A stretch of DNA of 64,000 nucleotides from an uncultured Flavobacteriales bacterium (GTDB lineage Bacteria; Bacteroidota; Bacteroidia; Flavobacteriales_D; Parvicellaceae): NCBI GenBank assembly GCA_943788755.1, contig CALSRM010000003.1:186001-250000 (forward strand), written 5' to 3'. A program made the translations under genes and the position numbers. The notes under the pieces were generated by a model. It was not told the DNA's origin and did not search any database. It saw nothing but the letters and a program-made list of their open reading frames with translations. This document shows positions 1 through 11,294 of the stretch, piece by piece. Each line of letters begins with the position of its first letter. The first letter of the stretch is position 1.

Positions 1-51
1 AAATGCAACTCTGCTTTGGGCAGCCCTTTGATAAATTCAATCATAGAGTTA

Positions 52-3000
52 TTATATCATTGTTAATTTATTGATTGCCTCTTCAACAGAAGAAACGTTA
101 TCAAACCGTAAACGCAATTTACCCTTTTTCTCCGCCATACTTGCCGCTTGAGGCTTGCTTTTTATAAAATTCAGAACCTTTGTAAACTTATTAGATTGAT
201 AATACACCGAGTTCTGGTCAGTAATAAAAGTGCCTATTAGAATGTTTTTCTTTAGAACTAATTTTTCAAAACCAATGTCTTTAGCCAACCAACGCAAACG
301 AATAGCATTCATTAATTCGTGTGTTTCCGATGGAACTTCTCCAAAGCGGTCTATCAAACGTTTTTCATAACCCTTTAAGTCTTCTTCATGTTCAATATTA
401 TCCAATTCACGGTACAGGCTTAACCTTTCGGTAATTTCGTTGACATATTCACTCGGAATAATGATTTCAAAATCAGTCTCCAAATGACACTCTTTTACAA
501 ATTCTCCTTTAGCAATTTCTTCTTTAAAAAGTTCTTTAAATTCTGTCTCTTTTAATTCCTGAATGGCCTCATCTAGAATTTTTTGAAAAGCATCGATTCC
601 AATTTCACTAATAAAACCACTTTGATCAGCTCCTAATAAATCTCCTGCTCCCCTTATATCTAAATCACGCATAGCAATACTCATTCCGCTACCTAAATCC
701 GAAAACTGCTGAATAGCATTTAATCTTTTTCTTGCATCATCTGTTAAATGATGCGCTGGAGGAGTAAACATATAAGCAAATGCCTTTTTATTGGAACGAC
801 CTACCCTACCTCTTAATTGATGCAAATCACTCAACCCAAAATGATTGGCATTATTAATAATAATTGTATTTGCATTGGGAATATCAATCCCAGATTCTAC
901 AATTGTAGTTGCTATTAAAACATCATACATTCCGGCCATAAAATCCAATACAATCGCTTCCAGTTGTTTTCCTTCCATTTGCCCATGGCCGATGGCCACT
1001 CTTACATCTGGACATAAACGTTGAACCATTCCTGCAACCTCCTGAATGTTTTGTACCCGATTGTTAATGTAAAAAATTTGACCTCCTCTCTGCACCTCAT
1101 AGTTGATAGCATCCCGAACTGTTTCCTCACTAAATGATTGAACGATTGTATCTACTGGATAGCGATTTGCCGGGGGAGTTCTCATAACAGACAAGTCACG
1201 TGCATTCATCATACTAAATTGGAGCGTTCTAGGAATAGGTGTTGCCGTCAGTGTTAGCGTATCTACATTTTCCTTTAACGTTTTCAATTTGTCTTTTACC
1301 GAAACACCAAACTTTTGTTCTTCATCAATAATCAACAAGCCTAAGTCTCCGAACTTCACATCCTTACCAGCTAATCGATGCGTTCCTATTATTATATCAA
1401 CTTTTCCCTCTGCAAGTCTTTTTAACGTTTCTTTATTTTTGCTTACTGATTTAAATCGGTTAACATAGTCAACAGTGCATGGAAAGGTCTTGAGTCGTTC
1501 GCTAAAAGTTTTATAATGCTGAAATGCCAAAACGGTTGTAGGGACCAATATTGCAACTTGCTTACTGTCGCAAACCGCTTTAAAAGCAGCACGAATCGCG
1601 ATTTCGGTTTTTCCAAAACCAACATCACCACAAACCAAACGATCCATAGGAGCATCTGACTCCATATCTTGTTTTACAGAAAGAGTTGTAGAAGCCTGAT
1701 CCGGAGTGTCTTCGTACATAAAAGATGCCTCTAGTTCATGTTGAAGATACGTGTCGGGGGCAAAGGCAAAACCTTTACTAGCCTTTCTTTTGGCATACAA
1801 CTTTATCAAGTCAAACGCCATTTCTTTAATACGGACTTTCGTTTTCGCTTTTGCGGCAGCCCAAGCTGGAGCTCCTAGTTTATGCAATTTTGGTTGACTT
1901 CCTTCTTTACTTGTAAATTTCGAAATTCGATGCAAAGAATGGATGCTGACATACAAAATATCTCCACCTTTATAAATTAAGCGAATTGCTTCTTGCTCTT
2001 TTCCATTGGTGTCTATTCTCTCTAAACCCGAAAATTGACCAACACCATGATCTATATGTACTACAAAATCTCCTTTTTGAAGATTATAAACTTCTTTTAA
2101 TGTAAACGCTTGTTGTGATTTTTTGTATCCTTCTTTTAGTTTAAACTTATGGTAGCGTTCAAAAATTTGATGATCTGTATAACAAGCAATTTTTAAATCT
2201 TTATCCACAAAACCCTCTTGTAAAGCTATGTTCACTGGATGATAATTAACATCGCCTTCAATGTCTTTAAAAATATTGAACAACCGTTCCAATTGAACTC
2301 CGTTATCTGAAGCAATTATATTGGTAATTCCTTGCGCGGAATTTGAATTTAGGTTCTCAATTAATAAATCAAAGTTCTTATTAAACGGAGGCTGCGGAAG
2401 CGTATGAAACTCAATTATTGCGGTCGGCTTAAAATTAAAACGCATGCCAAATTCCACTATTGGATGTTTACCAAGGTATAACTCAAAGTCAGAAGGTGCG
2501 AGGTATAATTCTGACGGAGTAAGCTGCCTAACCGTTCCTTCCATTTTATCAAAAGTATATTTTGCTTTTTCATAACCTTTAATAATTCTATTTTTGGCAA
2601 GGTCAAAATCTTTAATCCAAACACGCGTATCCGCAGGAATGTAATTTAAAAATGATTCCCTACCCTCTTGCAATAATGAAGCGTTAACATTGGGAACAAT
2701 GTTAATTTTCTTCATCGTAGTTATAGACAATTGATCTTCTGGATTAAATATGCGAATGGATTCAATTTCATCACCAAAAAACTCAATCCGGTAAGGCATA
2801 TCATTCGAAAAGGAATATACATCTACAATTCCTCCACGCACAGCAAACTGCCCAGGCTCATAAACATGATCAACCTTATCAAAATCATGCTCAATCAACA
2901 GTTCGTTGATAAAATCGACTGAATATTCAACACCTACTTCTAATTCTAGCGTACTTTTATTCAATACTTTTCTAGATACTACATTCTCCACAATTGCTTC

Positions 3001-3399
3001 AGGATAAGTAACAACTATTGTATTCTTCCTGCGTTTTTTAATGATGGATAATACTTCTGTTCGTTGAATAACATTCGAATTATCGGTTTCTTCTATTTGG
3101 TAGGGTCGTCGATAAGATCCTGGATAAAACAAGAGACTTGTTCCTCTTTCTTTTCCTGTTATGTTTTCTAGATTATTATAAAAGTAGGCCGCTTCTTCTT
3201 TATCGTATAATATAAAAAGGTAGTTTCCGGGAAGATTATTATAGCAAGCAGAGGCTACGAGTGCGTCAGAAGAACCTGATAGTCCAGCAAGGTGTATTCT
3301 GCAATTTTCGGCGAAGGACTCTGTTAACTCCTTAATTTTTGAGGAGGAGCTATAGAGATCTTTAACATTTTCAAGACTGAATGTTTTAACTTCCTCCAC
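52..3399 (-). CDS. mfd: Transcription-repair coupling factor Mfd
   Basis: 1115 aa ORF; Walker A VCGDVGFGKTEIAIRAAFKA, DEEQKFGV box, TRG-like region RDLDIRGAGDLLGADQSG, N-terminal UvrB-like region. Confidence 0.97.
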   Translation of the reverse strand: MEEVKTFSLENVKDLYSSSSKIKELTESFAENCRIHLAGLSGSSDALVASACYNNLPGNYLFILYDKEEAAYFYNNLENITGKERGTSLLFYPGSYRRPYQIEETDNSNVIQRTEVLSIIKKRRKNTIVVTYPEAIVENVVSRKVLNKSTLELEVGVEYSVDFINELLIEHDFDKVDHVYEPGQFAVRGGIVDVYSFSNDMPYRIEFFGDEIESIRIFNPEDQLSITTMKKINIVPNVNASLLQEGRESFLNYIPADTRVWIKDFDLAKNRIIKGYEKAKYTFDKMEGTVRQLTPSELYLAPSDFELYLGKHPIVEFGMRFNFKPTAIIEFHTLPQPPFNKNFDLLIENLNSNSAQGITNIIASDNGVQLERLFNIFKDIEGDVNYHPVNIALQEGFVDKDLKIACYTDHQIFERYHKFKLKEGYKKSQQAFTLKEVYNLQKGDFVVHIDHGVGQFSGLERIDTNGKEQEAIRLIYKGGDILYVSIHSLHRISKFTSKEGSQPKLHKLGAPAWAAAKAKTKVRIKEMAFDLIKLYAKRKASKGFAFAPDTYLQHELEASFMYEDTPDQASTTLSVKQDMESDAPMDRLVCGDVGFGKTEIAIRAAFKAVCDSKQVAILVPTTVLAFQHYKTFSERLKTFPCTVDYVNRFKSVSKNKETLKRLAEGKVDIIIGTHRLAGKDVKFGDLGLLIIDEEQKFGVSVKDKLKTLKENVDTLTLTATPIPRTLQFSMMNARDLSVMRTPPANRYPVDTIVQSFSEETVRDAINYEVQRGGQIFYINNRVQNIQEVAGMVQRLCPDVRVAIGHGQMEGKQLEAIVLDFMAGMYDVLIATTIVESGIDIPNANTIIINNANHFGLSDLHQLRGRVGRSNKKAFAYMFTPPAHHLTDDARKRLNAIQQFSDLGSGMSIAMRDLDIRGAGDLLGADQSGFISEIGIDAFQKILDEAIQELKETEFKELFKEEIAKGEFVKECHLETDFEIIIPSEYVNEITERLSLYRELDNIEHEEDLKGYEKRLIDRFGEVPSETHELMNAIRLRWLAKDIGFEKLVLKKNILIGTFITDQNSVYYQSNKFTKVLNFIKSKPQAASMAEKKGKLRLRFDNVSSVEEAINKLTMI

Positions 3400-3405
3400 T
3401 TTATC

Positions 3406-4428
3406 TTATTGTGCCGATTCTTTATGCGTTTCCAAAAACGTTTCAGCCATTTCTACCATCTCTTTTGACCCTATAAAGTAAGGTACACGTTGATGTAATT
3501 CTGTAGGTTCAACTTCCATCACTCTTCCATTTCCTGTTGAAGCAGAGCCGCCGGCTTGCTCAGCTAGAAAGGCCAGAGGGCTGCATTCATACAGTAATCT
3601 TAATTTGCCATTTGGAGCAGCCGTAGTTGCAGGATACATGTAGATTCCTCCTTTGATGAGATTCCTATGAAAATCTGCTACTAATGACCCGATATACCTT
3701 CCTGTATAAGGACGATTGGTAGAAGCATCTATTTCTTGACAGTATTTTATATAACGTCTAACTCCTTGGTTGAAGTTATTATAATTGCCTTCATTTACAG
3801 AATAAATTTTACCGTTATCTGGAAATTTCATATCTGGATGCGACAAGATAAAAGTGCCGATACCAGGATCATAAGTAAATCCATGAACACCATTCCCAGT
3901 AGTAAATACAAGCATTGTAGATGACCCGTAAATTACATAACCAGCAGCAACTTGTTTATCTCCTATTTGTAAGAAGTCCTTCAGTTCTGCTTTGGCTCCT
4001 ATTTCAGATTTTCTTTCGAAAACACTAAAGATTGTTCCTATAGAAACATTGACGTCTATATTAGATGAACCATCTAGTGGATCCATTAATAAAACATATT
4101 TACCATTCTGGCATTTTTCCGATTCATATGCTATATAATCGTCATTCTCTTCAGATCCAATTCCACAAACAACACCGCGAGCTTCTATTGCTTTTATAAA
4201 TTTCTCATCTGCATAGACGTCTAGTTTTTGTTGTTGTTCACCTTGTATATTTTCACTGCCGGCTGCACCTAAAATATCCGTAGCTACTCCCGCTTTGTTA
4301 ATTTCCTGATTAACAATCTTGGAGGCCAAGCGAATTGCACTAAGTATTCTAGATAGCTCTCCACTTGAACCTGGAAAATCTTTCTGACGGTCTATAATAA
4401 ATTCTCCTAATGTTGTAAAATGGCTCAT
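3406..4428 (-). CDS. fbp: Class 1 fructose-1,6-bisphosphatase
   Basis: 340 aa; [22 protein letters not shown] metal/phosphate motif, [21 protein letters not shown]. Confidence 0.97.
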   Translation of the reverse strand: MSHFTTLGEFIIDRQKDFPGSSGELSRILSAIRLASKIVNQEINKAGVATDILGAAGSENIQGEQQQKLDVYADEKFIKAIEARGVVCGIGSEENDDYIAYESEKCQNGKYVLLMDPLDGSSNIDVNVSIGTIFSVFERKSEIGAKAELKDFLQIGDKQVAAGYVIYGSSTMLVFTTGNGVHGFTYDPGIGTFILSHPDMKFPDNGKIYSVNEGNYNNFNQGVRRYIKYCQEIDASTNRPYTGRYIGSLVADFHRNLIKGGIYMYPATTAAPNGKLRLLYECSPLAFLAEQAGGSASTGNGRVMEVEPTELHQRVPYFIGSKEMVEMAETFLETHKESAQ

Positions 4429-4472
4429 TTTATGATCTTACGTTAAATTTCCTCAAATATCGGAGATTTTAT

Positions 4473-4501
4473 CAAATTTATAGCGAATTTTGACTCATCA
4501 A
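4473..4501 (-). promoter_or_regulatory. Predicted promoter for fbp(-mfd): TTG-N18-TAAATTTG
   Basis: Minus-strand TAAATTTG (plus 4473-4480) with TTG (plus CAA 4499-4501) 18 nt upstream, matching Bacteroidetes -33/-7 consensus. Confidence 0.5.
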
Positions 4502-4512
4502 TTCAGAAAAAA

Positions 4513-4989
4513 ATGAAAATTACAATCCGACAAAGTGAAAAAGAAGATATGCCAAAGGTACTGGAATACATTCAAGAGCTAGCAACATATGAAAAAGCAC
4601 CGGATGAGATGGTAAACACAGTTGAAAATCTTGAAAAAGATGGTTTTGGCGATAATAAAGTATTTGATTGTCTAGTAGCTGAAGTTGACAACGTGGTTAT
4701 TGGTTTTGCACTCTACTATACAGGCTATTCAACTTGGAAAGGAAGAACACTATATTTGGAAGACTTTTTAGTTAGTGAGAATTATCGAGGAAAAGGAATA
4801 GGGAAATTATTGTTTAACCAGGTCATCTTAGAAGCAAAAAAAAGAGGAGTTAAAAGAATGGACTGGCAGGTAATTGACTGGAATGATCCTGCGATAAATT
4901 TTTACAAAAAATACAATGCTAAGTTAGACAGAGAATGGTTTAACGGAAGGTTTTTTGAAGAAGACATTCGAAACTTTACTATAAATTAG
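4513..4989 (+). CDS. GNAT family N-acetyltransferase
   Basis: 158 aa; LEDFLVSENYRGKGIGKLLFNQV acetyl-CoA binding motif. Confidence 0.92.
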   Translation: MKITIRQSEKEDMPKVLEYIQELATYEKAPDEMVNTVENLEKDGFGDNKVFDCLVAEVDNVVIGFALYYTGYSTWKGRTLYLEDFLVSENYRGKGIGKLLFNQVILEAKKRGVKRMDWQVIDWNDPAINFYKKYNAKLDREWFNGRFFEEDIRNFTIN

Positions 4990-4993
4990 AAAA

Positions 4994-6259
4994 ATGAAGG
5001 TTTTTAAATTTGGAGGAGCATCGGTTAAAGATGCAGAAGCAGTTAGAAATGTAGCAGACATCATAAACCTATATACAGAAAACTTGGTTATTGTGGTTTC
5101 GGCGATGGGAAAAACAACCAATGCTATGGAAAAAATAGCGGAAGCTTATTTTTCTAATGATAAAATTAATACAGAAAAACTAATATCGAACGTTATAAAT
5201 TTTCACAACAGTATTATTCGAGACCTTAAATTACCCAAATTAGAATCGATTGAAAAAATATTCCATGAATTAAAGCAAAAAATTGCTCAAACACCAACAG
5301 TAAACTATGATTATGAATACGATCAAATTGTTTCTTTTGGGGAGGTAATATCAACCGCTATTATTGCTGAATACCTCAAATCAATTAATAAAAAATGTAT
5401 GTGGTTTGATGCACGAAAAATTATTCAAACCGGCAACAAACACCGTGAAGCAAAAGTAAACTGGGAGCGCACAAAGGAAAATGTGTTTGCCAATATTGAT
5501 GCATACTTCAATGTTAGAGGGAATCAAAAAATTGCAATTACGCAAGGATTCATAGGCCACAATGAAAAAGGTAAAACAACAACGTTAGGCAGGGAAGGTT
5601 CTGATTTTTCAGCCTCTATTTTAGCTTGGTGCCTGAATGCTGAAGAAGTTATTATTTGGAAAGATGTTCCAGGCGTTTTGAATGCAGATCCTAAATATTT
5701 TGATGCTTGTAAAAAACTAAATAAAATTTCATTTAGAGAGGCCATTGAGTTAAGTTACTTTGGCGCTTCGGTTATACATCCGAAGACAATTAAACCTCTG
5801 CAAAACTTGGGTATACCGCTGTTTGTAAAGTCCTTCCTAAATCCAAAAGATGCAGGAACAGAAATTCAAAGTTCATTAGAAAATGACACATTAATTCCTT
5901 CGTTTATCTTTAAACAAAATCAAATTTTGCTTTCAATTTCTCCTAAAGATTTCTCTTTTATTGCTGAGGATAATTTGAGTGAAATTTTTGAACACTTTTC
6001 AAAAAATGGGGTCAAAATAAATTTAATGCAAAACTCTGCCATTAGTTTTTCGGTTTGTGCAGACAATCATACAGGTAGAATAAATAAAATTCTTAAAGCG
6101 CTTTCTGACAGCTATTCTATAAAGTATAATGAAGGACTTGAACTACTCACAATAAGGCATTATGATGACAAAACTATTCAACAATTAAGAGCAGATAAGG
6201 AGGTTTTAGTGGAACAAAAAAGTAGACACACTGCAAGGTTTGTTATGAAAATCCATTAG
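4994..6259 (+). CDS. Aspartate kinase (monofunctional, with C-terminal ACT-like region)
   Basis: 421 aa; MKVFKFGGASVKDAEAVRNVA N-terminus, TTLGREGSDFSASILAWCL motif. Confidence 0.93.
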   Translation: MKVFKFGGASVKDAEAVRNVADIINLYTENLVIVVSAMGKTTNAMEKIAEAYFSNDKINTEKLISNVINFHNSIIRDLKLPKLESIEKIFHELKQKIAQTPTVNYDYEYDQIVSFGEVISTAIIAEYLKSINKKCMWFDARKIIQTGNKHREAKVNWERTKENVFANIDAYFNVRGNQKIAITQGFIGHNEKGKTTTLGREGSDFSASILAWCLNAEEVIIWKDVPGVLNADPKYFDACKKLNKISFREAIELSYFGASVIHPKTIKPLQNLGIPLFVKSFLNPKDAGTEIQSSLENDTLIPSFIFKQNQILLSISPKDFSFIAEDNLSEIFEHFSKNGVKINLMQNSAISFSVCADNHTGRINKILKALSDSYSIKYNEGLELLTIRHYDDKTIQQLRADKEVLVEQKSRHTARFVMKIH

Positions 6260-6265
6260 ATTATA

Positions 6266-6273
6266 TACCTTTG
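6266..6273 (+). promoter_or_regulatory. Putative -7 element TACCTTTG upstream of lipoprotein gene
   Basis: Matches TAnnTTTG; no well-spaced -33 TTG. Confidence 0.3.
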
Positions 6274-6305
6274 TCGCGATGATAAACTAGAAACACCCGT
6301 AACCC

Positions 6306-6956
6306 ATGAAGAATTTATTATACCTATTAACAATTCCAACACTATTTTTTATCAGTTCGTGTGGAGATGAAACAGAACCGGTAGAAACAGAAAAAATAGA
6401 CCAACCTATAGTAGAACATTCTATTGCTACTGAAGGAGAGACTCAATTTGATCCAAAAAAGTATAGAGAGTTTGACATGGCCGCATTTGAATTAAACGCA
6501 GTCATTATGATTCCTAAAACATATCACAAAGAAAATGACGAAGATGGAACTCCTGTTGATAGGTTTGACAAACCTGATATCATTCACAATGACGGTGAAG
6601 CAAAATGGGAAATTAGAATGCCAGGTCATAAAGACAGGTATTGGCATATGGAGATAGATGATTGGGGAGAAAAAGTTCAAACAATCGAAATGCTTAAAAA
6701 GGAACATAAAGACCAAACAAACATCTTTGATTTTATCTATTTTGAAGAGGGCGACGGATATGTTCGTTATTCAAAAGTACTGAAAAGCGACAATACTACG
6801 ATAAGTGAAGCTGATGCTAAGAGTATGCCTAATCATCATTTCTACTGCATTAAAAATATTGGCGGAAGTTATATCGTTTTTCAAAGCTATAGGATGGATG
6901 ACTTTAGAGAGTTAAGTGTAAAGGAAATGCTTGTTGCTGCTAGAGAAACAAAATAA
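6306..6956 (+). CDS. Hypothetical lipoprotein
   Basis: 216 aa; signal peptide with lipobox-like FFISSCGDE. Confidence 0.75.
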   Translation: MKNLLYLLTIPTLFFISSCGDETEPVETEKIDQPIVEHSIATEGETQFDPKKYREFDMAAFELNAVIMIPKTYHKENDEDGTPVDRFDKPDIIHNDGEAKWEIRMPGHKDRYWHMEIDDWGEKVQTIEMLKKEHKDQTNIFDFIYFEEGDGYVRYSKVLKSDNTTISEADAKSMPNHHFYCIKNIGGSYIVFQSYRMDDFRELSVKEMLVAARETK

Positions 6957-6974
6957 ATGCGCATTATTTATTAG

Positions 6975-7004
6975 GAAAAAAGGGAGCTCTAGCTCCCTTT
7001 TTTT
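6975..7004 (+). terminator. Rho-independent terminator
   Basis: GGGAGCTctAGCTCCC inverted repeat followed by a T-run, 20 nt after the stop codon. Confidence 0.85.
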
Positions 7005-7200
7005 GTTTATATGCCGCGTTCTGACATAGGGTGCATTACCAATCGTAAGTTACTCATACTTTTAACCGTAAATATAATAATACAAACCTGATAATAATCC
7101 GAGAGGGAGGAACTAAGCTCATTGATGAATCAATTCATTAATCTTTATAACCATAATAAACCTCATTTTAGTCTAAAGATAAAAACCTCTAATTTTTGCA

Positions 7201-7236
7201 TAAAAAACCCGATGAAGAAATCCTCATCGGGTTAAA
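7201..7236 (-). terminator. Rho-independent terminator of the downstream minus-strand transporter gene
   Basis: AACCCGATGA...TCATCGGGTT stem with T-run on the minus strand. Confidence 0.8.
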
Positions 7237-7287
7237 TTAATATTAAAACTGTCAAGCTTATTAGGAAGAGGTACAATTATAGTTCTT

Positions 7288-9075
7288 TTAGAAACCTGAA
7301 GCAGCATCACCACTTTGCAATTTATTTTTCGCAGATTTTATCTCTTCTTCAGTAGCTTCCTTCATATATACTCCAGAAAAATCAAAATATTCCATAGCGT
7401 TATAATAGAAATTTCGAACTTCAGAATGGTACAGAGTATAATTTTCCTGGTACCATAGGATAATAACTGGAGACTCTTCCATCATAATTCCTTCTGCTTT
7501 TGAAAAATACTCCTCCCTATCTGCCTTATTTACTGTTTGAGTGCCTTTAACATACAATGAATCAAACACCTCATTTTTGTAGCGCATTGTATTTAGGTTT
7601 GAAGGTTCATTCATTGTAGCAGGTACATTTTCCCCATAAAAAACAGATAAAAATGATTCTGGCGATGGATAGTCAGCAACCCATGCCGATCTAAACATTT
7701 CCGACTTTCCATATTTAGAGTGCTCCACTTTATCAGCAAATGACACTTGCTCAACCTCAACATGAATACCAAGAATATCAAAAAACTGATATTGTAATTC
7801 TGTTGCAACCAACTTATGTATATTACCTCCTAAGTTAATCTCTAACCTTACAGGAGGGAAACCTTCTCCGTTGGGATAACCTGCTTCTTTTAACAATTGA
7901 CGAGCTAACTCTGGTTTGTAACTGTATCCATTAATTGCATTAAAATTATAATCCCCAAATGACTTAATCATTGGAGTAATTCCTTTATCACCAATTGTTC
8001 CTTGTCCATTTAATATATTATTAATTAGCCTTTCTCTATTAACTGCATAATTCAGTGCTTGTCTAACTTTAAGGTTATCAAATGGCGGAATTTGTGCGTT
8101 AAACTCGTAATATTGAGTAATCATTTCTGGCTCTCGTATCAAAATTGTTTGCGGAGGCTTATTTTTAAAGTTAGCGATGTTATCAGCTACTACTTCTGCA
8201 ATTTTTGAAGTTGGAAGACCATATAAGAATGAAATATCCTTGGTTCTAAACATTTCCAGCTCACTCATTTTAGTTGGGACATACCTAAATATAATGCTAT
8301 CCAAATAGGGTAATTGATTACCATCTTCATCTTTTGCATAATAGTTTTCATTATATGACAAATACAAATCACTATCAGAAGCTGGTTTAACATATTTAAA
8401 AGCTCCTGCACCAACTGTCATTTTATTGCCATACTTATCAAACGCTTCATGAGCAATTACTGCTGAATTTGGTAATGCTAGAAGATAAATAAAAGACGAT
8501 TGAGGTTTGACAATAGTAATTTTTAATGTCTTATCATCAATGGCCTGTATTCCACTAATCTCACTTGCTTTACCTTCCAGGTAGTCCGAGGCACCTACAA
8601 TCCTATCCTTAAAGAGATGCGTATTTTGACTTGTTTCATTAGTCGTCAATAATTCAAAAGAGTATTTAAAATCTAAAGCTGTAACCTTTCTTCCTTTGCC
8701 GCCAGGGAAACACGCGTCATTATGAAAATAAACATTGTCTTTTAATGTAAATGTATATACCGTTTGACTTTCATCCACTGACCAATTATCAGCAATCGAA
8801 TTTAAAACAGATAAATCTTTTGTACTTAATTTCACCAAACCATCATGAATTTGCGAAACCATTTTTGAAGAAATTGCATCTTCAACATCTGCAGGGAATA
8901 ATGTAACAAACCGCTCGTTCTGAGCAATTTTCAACACACCTCCATAAATATATTTTGAGTCTTTTTTACTTGCTCTTTGGCCACTTGAATCACTTCCATC
9001 AGTCACTTCAATTTCAGAGGAGCCACAGGAAACTAATAACGCTAATGCAATAATTGATACGAATATTTTACTCAT
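7288..9075 (-). CDS. ABC transporter (peptide/nickel-type) substrate-binding lipoprotein, SBP_bac_5-like
   Basis: 595 aa; lipobox ALLVSCGSS; DppA/OppA-like features (YTFTLKDNVYFHNDACFPGGKGRKVTALDFKYSFE, VRQALNYAVNRERLI). Confidence 0.9.
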   Translation of the reverse strand: MSKIFVSIIALALLVSCGSSEIEVTDGSDSSGQRASKKDSKYIYGGVLKIAQNERFVTLFPADVEDAISSKMVSQIHDGLVKLSTKDLSVLNSIADNWSVDESQTVYTFTLKDNVYFHNDACFPGGKGRKVTALDFKYSFELLTTNETSQNTHLFKDRIVGASDYLEGKASEISGIQAIDDKTLKITIVKPQSSFIYLLALPNSAVIAHEAFDKYGNKMTVGAGAFKYVKPASDSDLYLSYNENYYAKDEDGNQLPYLDSIIFRYVPTKMSELEMFRTKDISFLYGLPTSKIAEVVADNIANFKNKPPQTILIREPEMITQYYEFNAQIPPFDNLKVRQALNYAVNRERLINNILNGQGTIGDKGITPMIKSFGDYNFNAINGYSYKPELARQLLKEAGYPNGEGFPPVRLEINLGGNIHKLVATELQYQFFDILGIHVEVEQVSFADKVEHSKYGKSEMFRSAWVADYPSPESFLSVFYGENVPATMNEPSNLNTMRYKNEVFDSLYVKGTQTVNKADREEYFSKAEGIMMEESPVIILWYQENYTLYHSEVRNFYYNAMEYFDFSGVYMKEATEEEIKSAKNKLQSGDAASGF

Positions 9076-9315
9076 AATGATTCTTTAAACTAATACGATT
9101 ATCTATGATTACAAGAATACGCACTTATATCGATAATACAAACTAGAAAGACATCTAAACGTCATTTTTTAGTATTAAAACACTTTTTTTAACTCCTTGT
9201 AGTATTTTTGTATGGATAAAAAGCTGTAAAAAAGAGTCAAATTACTTTGAAATTAGCAAAATAGCTTTTATTATTGCGTTCTCAACACGGGAACTATTTA
9301 TAGTAATTTGTAATT

Positions 9316-10119
9316 ATGGTAATAAATAAAATATTAACAGCTGGTCTTGTTTTGTTAACGATGGTGTTAACTGCTCAAAATAATGCAAGTATAATTCATG
9401 AGGGACATTACCAAGGTAAAAACCTGTATGTTCAAAATCCATTCGCTGATGCAGGGATTGGTTTCTGTGTAATTAAAGTTACTGTTAATGGTGATGTTAC
9501 TACTGATCAAATTAACTCTAGTGCATTTGAAATAGATTTTACTAACCTAAATTTACAAATTGGAGATCCTGTAACTATAAAGATTGCACATAAATTAAAT
9601 TGCTCTCCAAAAGTTCTTAACCCAGAGGTTTTGAGACCTAGAAGTACATTTGAAACAGTGAGTATTAATGCTGGTGATGATAAAATACTTAAATGGAAGA
9701 CAACTGGAGAACAAGGTAAACTTACTTATCTAATTGAACAATACAGATGGAATAAGTGGATTAAAATAGGTGAATTTGATGGTGAGGGTACTCCTTCAGA
9801 AAATTCTTATGAATTTAAAGTAAGTCCTCATTCAGGAGAAAACAAATTTAGAGTTAAACAAATTGATTACACAGGAAGACCTAGGATATCTCAAAGCACG
9901 AAGTACAGTGACCCAAGCATCCCAGAAGCTGCCATAATTTGTCCTAAGTGTAAAGATTTAGAGTTTTCTCATGAAACTTTATTTGAAATTTTTGACACAT
10001 ATGGAAATCTTGTTAAAAAAGGATTTGGCAAAGTAATTAAAGTTGACAACTTAAAGAAAGGGCTTTACTACGTAAACTATGATAGTAAAACTGGAGAAGT
10101 TTGGAACAAGAAAAAATAA
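9316..10119 (+). CDS. Hypothetical secreted protein with T9SS-like C-terminal domain
   Basis: 267 aa; signal peptide; C-terminal FEIFDTYGNLVKKGFGKVIKVDNLKKGLYYVNYDSKTGEVWNKKK. Confidence 0.65.
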   Translation: MVINKILTAGLVLLTMVLTAQNNASIIHEGHYQGKNLYVQNPFADAGIGFCVIKVTVNGDVTTDQINSSAFEIDFTNLNLQIGDPVTIKIAHKLNCSPKVLNPEVLRPRSTFETVSINAGDDKILKWKTTGEQGKLTYLIEQYRWNKWIKIGEFDGEGTPSENSYEFKVSPHSGENKFRVKQIDYTGRPRISQSTKYSDPSIPEAAIICPKCKDLEFSHETLFEIFDTYGNLVKKGFGKVIKVDNLKKGLYYVNYDSKTGEVWNKKK

Positions 10120-10134
10120 TTAAAAGCACTTTAC

Positions 10135-10170
10135 AAAAAAACCCTTTCCAACGGAAGGGTTTTTTTTTGC
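10135..10170 (+). terminator. Rho-independent terminator
   Basis: AACCCTTtccaacggAAGGGTT with flanking A- and T-runs. Confidence 0.85.
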
Positions 10171-10182
10171 TTATATTTCACT

Positions 10183-10587
10183 ATGAAAAAGATTGAACAC
10201 ATTGGTATTGCCGTAAAAGATTTAAAGGCAGCTAACAACCTCTATTCTAAACTTCTAAATACTTCTCCTTATAAGATGGAAGAAGTCGTGTCTGAAAATG
10301 TTAACACCTCTTTTTTTCAAGTTGGAGAATCCAAAATTGAATTAGTGGAAGGAACTAGTCCAGACAGCCCAATCTCAAAATTCATCGAAAAAAGAGGAGA
10401 AGGAGTCCACCACATCGCTTTTGAAGTAAGTGATATTGAGAAGGAAATTGCTCGACTAACAAAAGAAGGTTTTCAAATGATTCACGAAAAACCCAAAGAT
10501 GGGGCAGATAACAAATTAATTGCTTTTTTGCACCCTAAGTCAAGTAACGGAGTACTTATCGAGCTTTGCCAAGAAAAAGTGCAGTGA
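10183..10587 (+). CDS. mce: Methylmalonyl-CoA epimerase (VOC family)
   Basis: 134 aa; MKKIEHIGIAVKDL..., GEGVHHIAFEVSDIE, GVLIELCQ. Confidence 0.93.
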   Translation: MKKIEHIGIAVKDLKAANNLYSKLLNTSPYKMEEVVSENVNTSFFQVGESKIELVEGTSPDSPISKFIEKRGEGVHHIAFEVSDIEKEIARLTKEGFQMIHEKPKDGADNKLIAFLHPKSSNGVLIELCQEKVQ

Positions 10588-11188
10588 TGTCCTCCCCAGG
10601 TATTAAATAGTAGGCGTTTATCTTTAATTTCCTAGCGCCTTCGACATGTTGTATGGAATCATCTATAAACAAAGTTTCAGAAGCTTCTAATCCGTTTTTT
10701 TCTAAAACGTATTGGAAGCAATCTGCATTCGGTTTTCTCAGTCCTATGTCCGAGGAGTAATACTGATGCTCGAAAATCGAATCAAATATATTCTCTCCAT
10801 AAGAAGCTTCGATAATTTTTCGAAAACATTTTATATGTATTTCATTAGTATTGCTCAATAAAAACAGCCTATATTTCTTTTTTAGTTCTTTCAAAAGATT
10901 AATTCTTTGGGCGGGCAGGTCCAATAGCATTGCATTCCAGGCTTTATCAATAGCACTCAATTGTAAAGAAGGGACAATTTCTTTCATGTATTCTCTAAAC
11001 TCATCAGGCGTAAGTTCTCCTGTTTCTAATTTATCAAACACCTGACCTTGTTTAGCTTGTGAATAGATATCGTCAAAATTGTTTATGCCAATTTTCTTAA
11101 AAGCATTAGCAGTTTGATCGTAGTCAATATTTAATATTACACCTCCTAAGTCAAAAATGATATTTTTTACACCGTTTAATTCGAGCAT
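10556..11188 (-). CDS. HAD family hydrolase (HAD-IA)
   Basis: 210 aa; KNIIFDLGGVILNIDYD, LFLLSNTNEIH, ETLFIDDSIQHVEGA. Confidence 0.93.
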   Translation of the reverse strand: MLELNGVKNIIFDLGGVILNIDYDQTANAFKKIGINNFDDIYSQAKQGQVFDKLETGELTPDEFREYMKEIVPSLQLSAIDKAWNAMLLDLPAQRINLLKELKKKYRLFLLSNTNEIHIKCFRKIIEASYGENIFDSIFEHQYYSSDIGLRKPNADCFQYVLEKNGLEASETLFIDDSIQHVEGARKLKINAYYLIPGEDITALFLGKAR

Positions 11189-11294
11189 TTTATTAAAATT
11201 AATAGGTTATTCCGATGCAAATATGTAAAATTGCAGCCGCAAAACAATGAAATATTTGTTTTCGTCTTTTAAATTTTCTTCGGATTATTTAAAA